From Phycisphaerae bacterium (GTDB lineage Bacteria > Planctomycetota > Phycisphaerae > SM23-33), in contig JALHTV010000306.1 in NCBI GenBank assembly GCA_022866005.1, positions 1-6,477 of the forward strand: a stretch of 6,477 nt of DNA. Direction: 5' to 3'. Positions 1 through 4,256 of the stretch are shown here, one piece after another. The translations under genes and the position numbers were made by a program. The notes below the pieces were generated by a model. That model worked only from the letters and a program-made list of their open reading frames with translations. It did not search any database and had not been told where the DNA came from. Positions within the stretch are counted from its first letter, which is position 1; every line of letters begins with the position of its first letter.

Positions 1-305
1 GCGAGCTTCATGGCGAACTCCACGCCCAGGCCGATGAGGTGGCCGACCGCCTGTCTGCGGACGATGCGGCAGGAATAGGCCACCGTCCGGGTGTCGTCGT
101 TGGGGGCGGGGACGCTCATCTCGACGATGACGGCCTCACCATCCGGCGGCGGGGCGGGCGTGGAGACGATGACAAACAGCCCCTGCTCGGAGATGTTGGC
201 AGTACGACCGCGTGCCAGGACTCGCCCGCACGGGTCGGCCAACAGCGTCGGATAGGCAGCGGGGATGCGGACGCTTCGCCTTCTCTCGGCAACTCGTACT
301 GTCAT
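1..305 (-). CDS. PilZ-domain protein, N-terminal part (runs off left edge)
   Basis: Reading the minus strand from ATG at 305-303 gives at least 101 residues, starting MTVRVAERRRSVRIPAAYP. The PilZ hallmarks are visible: an N-terminal arginine-rich RRxxxR-type segment (ERRRSVR, residues 7-13), then a variant of the (D/N)xSxxG loop (ANISEQG, about residues 41-47), then beta strands (VIVEMSVP, VAYSCRIVRR) and a closing IGLGVEF. In this family the arginine motif and the loop bind cyclic di-GMP, and such proteins tune motility, exopolysaccharide or envelope processes. A good Shine-Dalgarno (AAGGGAG) lies 4 nt before the ATG, which fixes the start. The C-terminus lies beyond the window, so a single-domain protein and a fusion to another domain are both possible. 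The loop reads NISEQG rather than DxSxxG, so ligand binding is likely but not certain. Confidence 0.85.
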   Translation of the reverse strand, partial: MTVRVAERRRSVRIPAAYPTLLADPCGRVLARGRTANISEQGLFVIVSTPAPPPDGEAVIVEMSVPAPNDDTRTVAYSCRIVRRQAVGHLIGLGVEFAMKL

Positions 306-308
306 GGC

Positions 309-316
309 GCTCCCTT
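309..316 (-). promoter_or_regulatory. Ribosome binding site of the PilZ gene
   Basis: On the minus strand an AAGGGAGC stretch sits just upstream of the ATG at 305-303, with 4 nt between GGAG and the start. It is the best Shine-Dalgarno site in the left half of the window. Its sequence GAAGGGAGC (309-317) is perfectly complementary to nine bases in the loop of the putative small RNA at 3216-3365. Confidence 0.7.
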
Positions 317-424
317 CTCTGTGCACGGGGCGCAAAAACTGCTTAAGGAAAACATACGATACATTTGCCCCTCCGCCAGGCGTGGGTAGGTGAACTCCCG
401 AATCGAACGGAACCGGCCGGACGC

Positions 425-457
425 GCAGCCCCTGGGGGCCGGCCCCAAAGGGGCTGC
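425..457. repeat. Nested GC-rich inverted repeat between the small ORF and the PilZ gene
   Basis: Perfect 9-bp arms GCAGCCCCT (425-433) and AGGGGCTGC (449-457) enclose a second perfect palindrome, GGGGCCGGCCCC (435-446). RNA from either strand would fold into a very stable hairpin. Neither strand has a T run after it, so it is not a standard intrinsic terminator. It lies in the 224-bp gap between the small minus-strand ORF (530-724) and the PilZ start (305). It could act as a processing or pausing element, a Rho-assisted terminator or a protein site. Apart from this hairpin, 306-529 shows no gene. Confidence 0.6.
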
Positions 458-529
458 CCAAGGACGGATGCGCCCGCCTGGGCCCGTTGCCGTGGCCCCC
501 CTGGGGTCGGGCGGACCCGGCGGGCTAGG

Positions 530-724
530 CTATGGCTGACGGCCCATGCGCCGGCGGCGGTGGGGTTTGGGTGGCGTGGCTTTGGGCAGTAAGGTCCTGG
601 CCCGGCCCAGAAGCTCCCATTGCCAGCCGACTAGGAGCACCAGGCCGTCGATGGCTTGCCGAAGCTCCTCCAGCTTCGATGGCGCCATCCGGTGCCAGGC
701 CTGTCCGTTTTCCCTTGCCATCAT
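530..724 (-). CDS. Small hypothetical protein opposite the XRE/S24 repressor
   Basis: A 64-residue ORF starts at tandem ATG codons (724-722 and 721-719) and stops with TAG at 532-530. It begins MMARENGQAWHRMAPSKLEE. A predicted helix (about residues 16-29) leads into a hydrophobic, Trp-containing stretch (GLVLLVGWQWELLG, about 27-40) and a basic, proline-rich tail (KPHRRRRMGRQP). The family is not recognised. Codon choice (CTG/GAG/GGC/GCC-rich) resembles the certain genes nearby, and the other frames here look less protein-like. The best support is position: a near-consensus minus-strand promoter (771-799) starts transcription about 40 nt upstream, under a large inverted repeat. No clear Shine-Dalgarno precedes the ATG pair. 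The frame stays open to an ATG at 814, but that lies upstream of the predicted transcription start. The hydrophobic core flanked by charge could mark a small membrane-active protein; this is inference. Confidence 0.45.
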   Translation of the reverse strand: MMARENGQAWHRMAPSKLEELRQAIDGLVLLVGWQWELLGRARTLLPKATPPKPHRRRRMGRQP

Positions 725-742
725 GCCGCTGTGGTGTAGAAT
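715..742 (+). promoter_or_regulatory. Candidate sigma70-type promoter of the XRE/S24 repressor gene
   Basis: TTGCCA (715-720), a 16-nt spacer and TAGAAT (737-742) match both consensus hexamers at 5 of 6 positions. Transcription would start near 749, giving an 80-nt leader before the ATG at 829. The large inverted repeat (755-791) begins only about 6 nt after this start, so a bound repressor would block or roadblock the promoter. The promoter overlaps the first codons of the small minus-strand ORF and faces the minus-strand promoter at 771-799. Confidence 0.5.
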
Positions 743-754
743 GCCGTCGCCAAG

Positions 755-791
755 ATACGCGTTGGCGGAATCTATATCCGCTGACGCGTAT
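755..791. promoter_or_regulatory. 37-bp inverted repeat, probable operator of the adjacent LexA/CI-like repressor
   Basis: Left arm ATACGCGTTGGCGGA (755-769) and right arm TCCGCTGACGCGTAT (777-791) match at 13 of 15 positions around a 7-bp AT-rich spacer. The inner part, GCGGA-N7-TCCGC (765-781), is a 17-bp palindrome, the size of classical CI operators. The outer parts each contain the palindrome ACGCGT. The right arm fills the -35/-10 spacer of the minus-strand promoter, the central spacer holds its -10, and the left arm covers its start site. The whole repeat also lies in the first transcribed bases of the plus promoter. The two mismatched positions become G-U wobbles in plus-strand RNA, so the leader could also fold a continuous 15-bp hairpin; an RNA role is therefore an alternative. 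Confidence 0.62.
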
Positions 792-799
792 GTAGTCAA
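771..799 (-). promoter_or_regulatory. Sigma70-type promoter firing toward the small ORF
   Basis: On the minus strand: TTGACT (799-794, 5/6 to consensus), an optimal 17-nt spacer (793-777) and TATAGA (776-771, 4/6). Predicted start is near 764, about 40 nt before the ATG pair of the small minus-strand ORF. The core elements are interleaved with the inverted repeat at 755-791, as expected for a repressed promoter. It fires toward the repressor's own promoter, so the two 5' ends would overlap by roughly 15 nt. Confidence 0.6.
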
Positions 800-828
800 C
801 TGGAATCCACGCATCCGCGAATATTTTT

Positions 829-1824
829 ATGTTGGCCCCAACGACTAGCGATATCTGCCGCCGCATCGCCGGGCTCCGGCTGGAGATAGCAGGCCCGCGG
901 GGTAAGGCCTCCTTTGCCAAGGCGTTAAGGCTTTCCCCGAGTACCTACGACTACTACGAGCGTTCGCGTGTCCCCCCGGCCGACGTCCTGGTGCGGATCG
1001 CGGAGCGGACAGGGGTGGACCTGTATTGGCTCCTGACGGGCCAGATGACCGCTGGCCTGTCGCCTGGTGCCGATCACCCGCTGGTGCAGCGGGTGGCCAA
1101 GCTTCTGGCCGACAAGCCTGACTCGGCGGGCCCGCTGGCGGCGTTTCTGGACGTCTTGATGGGCATCCAGGCCTTCCCGGCGGGCGAGCGACAGGCTGCG
1201 GCGGAGCCAGCAAGGGCGGAGGGAACCAGCAGGCCACGAGGGGACGAGCCCGGGCCCATGGCCCCTGGGCAGCCGGCCGAACCGGCCAAGGGAAGCTGGG
1301 TGCCGATCCTGGGCAGGACCGCGGCGGGGGTGGTGCACTTCTGGGCCGACGCGAGGGACTCAGCCGGGGTGACGATGCTCGCGGACCTGGTGGAGCGCCA
1401 CCGCCGGCGGGCTGGAGCGAGCGTGCGCCCGGCAGCCGCGATGGAGCAAGGGGGACCGGGAGCCGAGACGGTGCAGATCATCACGCTGCCGGGCGGCGGG
1501 GACAGCGAGGCGGCCGAGTTCGTGGCCGCCCCGGCCCTGAAGGCCAGGTACGCCGATGCCTTTGCCCTGCGGATTGACGGGGAGTCCATGGCCCCGGAGA
1601 TCCGCCACGGGGACGTGGTGATCCTCAGCCCCTCGGTTCCCGCGGCCGATGGGCGCCCGGCCGTGGTGCAGTTGGCCGGGCAGATTGGCGTGATCTGCAA
1701 GCTGTACCGGCGCGTGGGCGAGCGGGTACACCTGATCCCGATTCACGAGCGCTACGCGGTGCAGAGCTTCCCGGCCTCCAAGGTGAGCTGGGCCCTGGCC
1801 GTGGTCGCGCGGGTGAGGATGTAA
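829..1824 (+). CDS. XRE-family, S24 (LexA/CI-like) self-cleaving transcriptional repressor
   Basis: 331 residues. The N-terminus (about 8-72) is an XRE-type helix-turn-helix: SFAKALRLSPSTYDYYERSR, then PPADVLVRIAERTGVDLYWLLTG. A helical segment (about 83-113) and an Ala/Pro/Gly-rich linker (about 114-155) follow. WVPILGRTAAG (157-167) matches the LexA/CI cleavage loop, placing the scissile bond at Ala166-Gly167. The S24 domain has the nucleophile in GESMAPEI (Ser253) and the general base in VICKLYRR (Lys291); their 38-residue spacing is close to the 37 of E. coli LexA. By family, this is a dimeric repressor that cleaves itself, usually on RecA activation after DNA damage. About 50 extra residues separate the cleavage loop from Ser253 compared with LexA. 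The ATG start has no Shine-Dalgarno but puts the helix-turn-helix at the usual position. A probable operator lies 38 bp upstream, suggesting autoregulation. It is not canonical LexA, whose DNA-binding domain is winged helix. Confidence 0.93.
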   Translation: MLAPTTSDICRRIAGLRLEIAGPRGKASFAKALRLSPSTYDYYERSRVPPADVLVRIAERTGVDLYWLLTGQMTAGLSPGADHPLVQRVAKLLADKPDSAGPLAAFLDVLMGIQAFPAGERQAAAEPARAEGTSRPRGDEPGPMAPGQPAEPAKGSWVPILGRTAAGVVHFWADARDSAGVTMLADLVERHRRRAGASVRPAAAMEQGGPGAETVQIITLPGGGDSEAAEFVAAPALKARYADAFALRIDGESMAPEIRHGDVVILSPSVPAADGRPAVVQLAGQIGVICKLYRRVGERVHLIPIHERYAVQSFPASKVSWALAVVARVRM

Positions 1825-1856
1825 GGCCCCAGCCCGCGTGGCTGTGCCGTGTGGTC

Positions 1857-1863
1857 AAAGGAG
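1857..1863 (+). promoter_or_regulatory. Ribosome binding site selecting a TTG start
   Basis: AAAGGAG lies 5 nt before TTG at 1869. A TGA (1866-1868) in the same frame directly precedes the TTG, so the reading frame cannot begin earlier. An in-frame GTG at 1875 is the only near alternative, with an 11-nt spacer that is longer than ideal. Confidence 0.75.
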
Positions 1864-1868
1864 AGTGA

Positions 1869-3140
1869 TTGACTGTGGGGACGCTGGTCTGGATAGCGGT
1901 GGTCGCTGGCGTCTTGTCGGGCTTCTTTGCCCTGACGGGCTTCTCGCTGCGCTCCTTTAGCTGGGTGAAGCTGGAGAAGGCGTTCGCCGGGCCCAGCGGC
2001 CGCCGGCGACTGGACCGACTGGAGCGCCACCTCCGCAGCCTGCAACTGACCGCCTCGCTCGGGCGATCGCTAAGCAACCTGGTCCTGGTGGTGGCGGTGC
2101 TGTACCTGTTTGATCCGGGGCACGAGTTGGTCCGCGCGATCGGGGCGATGCTGATCGCGGGGATGATCATCGCGATCGTGGGCGTGGGCATCCCCAGCGC
2201 CTGGGCACGGCTGGGGGGAGAGAAGGTACTGGCGGTCACGCTCGAGGTGATGCTGGCGTTCCGGGCGCTGTTCTATCCCTTTGTGGCCGTGATTGCGGCC
2301 ATGGACGTGCCCGTGCGGCGCCTGGCGGGTGTGGCCGGCAAGGGAGATGAGGACTCCGACACGGTCAAGCAGGAGGTCATCCAGGCCGCGTCGGAGGGTG
2401 CCGCCGAGGGAGCGGTTCGCGAGGAAGAGGCCGAGATGATCGCCTCGGTGATGCGTCTGGATGAGATGGAGGCGCGGGAGATCATGACGCCGCGGACGGA
2501 CGTGTTCGCCCTGCCGGTGACACTCTCCTGCCAGGAGGCCGCCCGGCGGGTTGTCGAGGCCGGGCACAGCCGCGTGCCCGTCTATGAGGGCGGGCTGGAC
2601 AACATCGTGGGCATCCTCTACGCCAAGGACCTGCTGGGGGTGGCGGCGACCGCAGGGCAAGCGCCCGTGCGCGACGTGATGCGAAAGGCGATCTTCGTCC
2701 CGGAGACCAAGCGTCTGGACGGGCTCCTGGCGGAGCTGAGGGCGCAGAAGGTGCACATTGCGGTGGTGCTGGACGAGTATGGCGGAACGGCGGGGCTGGT
2801 GACGATTGAGGACGTGATGGAGGAGATCATTGGCGACATCGCCGACGAGTATGACCTCGCCGCCCCGGCGTTGCTCAAGCGCCTCGACGGGCGCACCGCC
2901 GAGGCGGACGGCCGGCTGCGAATCGACGAGCTGAATGGGGCGATGGGACTGCGGATCCCCCAGGGGGAAGACTACGACACCGTGGCGGGGATGATCTTCG
3001 CCGAGCTGGGGTACATCCCACCGGCCGGGGAAACCTTGCGTGTGCACGCGGCCACGTTCACCGTGCTGGCGGCCGACGAACGAAGGATCACCAAGGTCAA
3101 GGTCGTGCTCCCCAAGCCCGCCGCGGGGAGCGAGGAGTGA
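1869..3140 (+). CDS. CNNM/CBS/CorC-domain membrane protein (TlyC/HlyC-like hemolysin family)
   Basis: 423 residues, the usual length of the family. The N-terminal CNNM (DUF21) domain has about four hydrophobic segments (roughly 5-25, 70-82, 88-108 and 120-146). An acidic cytoplasmic linker, including REEEAEMIASVMRLDEMEAREIMTPRTDV (184-212), leads into a CBS pair (about 203-328). Typical motifs are HSRVPVYEGGLDNIVGILYAKDLL (233-256) and VVLDEYGGTAGLVTIEDVMEEIIGDIADEYD (299-329). A CorC_HlyC transporter-associated domain ends the protein (about 340-415, with DYDTVAGMI). Relatives act in Mg2+/Co2+ efflux or tolerance, with the CBS pair sensing nucleotide and Mg2+; the 'hemolysin' label is historical. 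Start is TTG with a strong RBS. It lies 44 bp after the XRE/S24 repressor with no terminator between, so the two are probably co-transcribed. A transcription unit pairing a self-cleaving repressor with this transporter family is not a pairing I recognise. Confidence 0.95.
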   Translation: MTVGTLVWIAVVAGVLSGFFALTGFSLRSFSWVKLEKAFAGPSGRRRLDRLERHLRSLQLTASLGRSLSNLVLVVAVLYLFDPGHELVRAIGAMLIAGMIIAIVGVGIPSAWARLGGEKVLAVTLEVMLAFRALFYPFVAVIAAMDVPVRRLAGVAGKGDEDSDTVKQEVIQAASEGAAEGAVREEEAEMIASVMRLDEMEAREIMTPRTDVFALPVTLSCQEAARRVVEAGHSRVPVYEGGLDNIVGILYAKDLLGVAATAGQAPVRDVMRKAIFVPETKRLDGLLAELRAQKVHIAVVLDEYGGTAGLVTIEDVMEEIIGDIADEYDLAAPALLKRLDGRTAEADGRLRIDELNGAMGLRIPQGEDYDTVAGMIFAELGYIPPAGETLRVHAATFTVLAADERRITKVKVVLPKPAAGSEE

Positions 3141-3215
3141 TTCTCGGCCGCGCGCGCAGACACGCCTGCCAGACGGCCTGGGGACCGAGCTGCGCGGGCA
3201 GCTGTGCGTCCTCAC

Positions 3216-3365
3216 AAAAAAGTGGCAGGCGCGGTGGAGCAGACCGCACCTGCCTGTTTTCTGGCCGGTTTGGAAGGAAGGGAGCAACAAACCGAGCCAG
3301 GAGCCTACTTTTGGTTAAACTGTCCGGCGGATTGGCGTGGTGAGCGTACCGCCGTCCACAAGCAT
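3216..3365 (-). ncRNA. Putative ~150-nt small RNA with own promoter and intrinsic terminator
   Basis: On the minus strand, a promoter at 3371-3398 predicts a start near 3365, and a terminator hairpin with six T residues ends near 3216. Three stem-loops are visible. A 5' hairpin pairs CGGCGG (3354-3349) with CCGCCG (3330-3325). A central hairpin (3300-3261) pairs CTGGC-bulge-CGGTTTG with CAAACCGGCCAG: 12 bp with one bulged U, showing the 15-nt C/U-rich loop UUGCUCCCUUCCUUC. The third is the terminator. No ORF of note lies inside. Loops rich in CUCCC/UCCUU can pair with Shine-Dalgarno sequences, as in some known trans-acting sRNAs, so an antisense-to-RBS role is plausible (inference). It matches no RNA family I recognise: it lacks RNase P, tmRNA, SRP or 6S signatures. 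On the plus strand the same loop reads as a GGAAGG-type purine run, so a plus-strand element cannot be excluded. Confidence 0.62.
3224..3261. terminator. Bidirectional intrinsic terminator
   Basis: Arms GGCAGGCGCGGT (3224-3235) and ACCGCACCTGCC (3243-3254) pair at 11 of 12 positions around a 7-nt loop. On the plus strand TGTTTTC follows (3255-3261), ending transcription from the CNNM/CBS gene that stops at 3140. On the minus strand the stem is followed by AC and six T residues (3221-3216), ending the putative small RNA. The T run is longer on the minus side, suggesting that direction is the stronger. Confidence 0.85.
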
Positions 3366-3370
3366 CGTTT

Positions 3371-3398
3371 ATTATACTCTGGGCCCGTATCCTGTCCA
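3371..3398 (-). promoter_or_regulatory. Near-consensus sigma70 promoter of the putative small RNA
   Basis: On the minus strand: TGGACA (3398-3393, 5/6 to TTGACA), a 16-nt spacer and a perfect TATAAT (3376-3371). Just upstream of the -35 is a run of six T on the minus strand (A run at 3400-3405), resembling an UP element. The predicted start near 3365 gives a transcript that reaches the terminator at 3224-3216 without encoding a protein. It is the best promoter match in the window. Confidence 0.68.
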
Positions 3399-3405
3399 CA
3401 AAAAA

Positions 3406-4031
3406 CCTCATCTTCCGGCGACGTCAGGAGCCAGGCGCGCATAACTGCCTGTCAGCACAGTGCTTGCCGTTTGTCGCCGCCTCCGTTTTTTTTCTATCCA
3501 TTGTCCGGACAGGGCTTAGACAACACGTCTTGCCAAGGTCTTGGGCAGGAGTCTGTGCATGGCCGCTTGGACGCAGGACGGTCAACCGGACTGGACCTCT
3601 TGTCCGTTGCCCTGGCCGCGGGTGCATCCGGGGCGGGTCCGATCGGAGCCCAGGGCTAAGACAAGACACCGAGTCCACGGTCCAAGCCCGGCGCGGCCTA
3701 GTTCCTCCGCACCGATGCCTCGGGCGTCCGCCGGCCGTGCGAGGTCGCGTGGCGATGTGGGCTAGTGCCCGGCACCGCAGGGGCGATGGGTGGACACGTT
3801 GGCGACGCGCACCCCTGCCTTTGCCGACGTTGACCTTGCTGGGCGAGGCCGATTGCCCGGGATGTTCCGGCTGCCGGACTGATCTGGTCCGTGCCGGCTG
3901 GCGTGCGTCACACCGTGAGCAGCGAGTGAACGATGGGCCGGCGCTGCCGGGATAACCGTTGGGGCCAGCGCCGATTGCGGCGAGGTGTTCAAATTTCACC
4001 AAAAGTAAGAAGTTTTCCGTGCACGAGCTGC
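3406..4031. other. GC-rich stretch without a convincing gene, with several hairpins
   Basis: No frame on either strand reads like a protein: the longest open frames are rich in Arg, Pro, Cys and Gly and lack any domain pattern. What is visible: T8 (3486-3493) without a good preceding stem; the palindrome TGTCCGGACA (3502-3511); a 14-nt direct repeat with one mismatch, CAGGGCTTAGACAA (3510-3523) and CAGGGCTAAGACAA (3651-3664); and inverted repeats GCAGGGG/CCCCTGC (3777-3818), CGGAC/GTCCG near 3875-3891, and perfect 8-bp arms CGGCGCTG/CAGCGCCG (3939-3973). A strong plus-strand terminator follows at 4090-4135, and no plus-strand protein gene accounts for it. Part of this stretch may therefore be transcribed as a structured RNA. 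RNase P RNA, tmRNA and SRP RNA signatures were looked for and not seen. A decayed gene remains possible. Confidence 0.4.
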
Positions 4032-4057
4032 CTCGACATGACATAATAAATGTCGAG
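4032..4057. repeat. Perfect 8-bp inverted repeat upstream of the terminator
   Basis: CTCGACAT (4032-4039) and ATGTCGAG (4050-4057) flank a 10-nt AT-rich centre. As RNA it forms a hairpin just before two further hairpins (4065-4088 and 4090-4128). As DNA, the centre contains CATAAT and, on the minus strand, TATTAT, which resemble -10 boxes, but no -35 lies at a proper distance on either strand. Confidence 0.5.
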
Positions 4058-4064
4058 CGAGCGA

Positions 4065-4088
4065 GAGGGGTTCCCCCCCAGACCCCTC
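4065..4088 (+). repeat. GAGGGG/CCCCTC hairpin
   Basis: Arms GAGGGG (4065-4070) and CCCCTC (4083-4088) flank a C-rich 12-nt loop and sit directly against the terminator hairpin at 4090. The GGGG could instead pair with the loop's own C run, so two alternative folds exist. No T run follows. Confidence 0.4.
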
Positions 4089-4089
4089 G

Positions 4090-4135
4090 GGCCGATGGGG
4101 TTTCTCGTCCTCCTTTCCCCCATCGGCCGTTTTTT
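4090..4135 (+). terminator. Strong plus-strand intrinsic terminator
   Basis: Perfect 11-bp arms GGCCGATGGGG (4090-4100) and CCCCATCGGCC (4118-4128) with a 17-nt pyrimidine-rich loop are followed by G and six T (4130-4135). There is no T run on the minus side, so it works for plus-strand transcripts only. The nearest plus-strand protein gene ends at 3140 and has its own terminator at 3224-3261. This one therefore either ends an unannotated RNA from 3400-4090, backs up read-through, or insulates the C45 gene at 4257. Confidence 0.85.
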
Positions 4136-4191
4136 ATTGTCATCGCGCCGGGGCGCTCGCGGCGGCGGGGCGAGGTGGAATCAAAGAAACC

Positions 4192-4210
4192 GCTGACGGC
4201 GGCCGTCAGC
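4192..4210. promoter_or_regulatory. Perfect 19-bp palindrome in the leader of the C45 gene
   Basis: GCTGACGGC (4192-4200), one central G, and GCCGTCAGC (4202-4210) form a perfect 9-bp inverted repeat ending 46 bp before the ATG at 4257. Size and position suit an operator for a dimeric regulator; a short RNA hairpin is the alternative. No clear promoter hexamers are visible in 4136-4256. The arm shares CCGCTGACG with the right arm of the inverted repeat at 755-791, which may be chance. Confidence 0.45.
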
Positions 4211-4244
4211 AGGGAGTCATCTGGGACATGTCGGTTCAGACCAC

Positions 4245-4248
4245 GGAG
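4245..4248 (+). promoter_or_regulatory. Ribosome binding site of the C45 gene
   Basis: GGAG lies 8 nt before the ATG at 4257, an optimal spacing, and supports that start. An earlier ATG at 4228 is out of frame. Confidence 0.65.
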
Positions 4249-4256
4249 ACCTTCGG

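Noticed and set aside
391..420. tRNA T-arm-like segment on the minus strand (TTCCG-TTCGATT-CGGGA)
   Set aside because: The stem-loop fits a T-arm, but no matching acceptor 5' strand, anticodon arm or D-arm lies upstream on the minus strand; the space is filled by the nested hairpin.
3261..3300. SRP (4.5S) RNA, because of a GGAAGGAAG-type loop on the plus strand
   Set aside because: The conserved SRP core around GGUCCGGAAGGAAGCAGCC and its internal-loop partner are missing, the loop is too large, and the better promoter and terminator lie on the minus strand.
3486..3493. Run of eight T as an intrinsic terminator
   Set aside because: No adequate GC-rich stem sits directly upstream; the nearest repeat, AGCACAGTGCT, is too short and too far.
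3464..3955. Plus-strand open frame of 163 codons
   Set aside because: Composition is Arg/Pro/Gly/Cys-heavy without recognisable motifs, and no Shine-Dalgarno or promoter is visible.
4019..4047. Promoter at the AT-rich centre of the 4032-4057 inverted repeat (CATAAT)
   Set aside because: No -35-like hexamer at 16-18 nt on either strand.
3400..4130. RNase P RNA or tmRNA in the gene-free stretch
   Set aside because: The conserved GAGGAAAGTCCGG element of RNase P RNA is absent on both strands, and no tRNA-like ends for tmRNA were seen.
3424..4143. Long minus-strand open frame of 239 codons across the gene-free stretch
   Set aside because: The translation is rich in Arg, Pro, Cys and Ser with no hydrophobic core, domain pattern or RBS, and it would run through the terminator hairpins; typical of spurious frames in GC-rich DNA.
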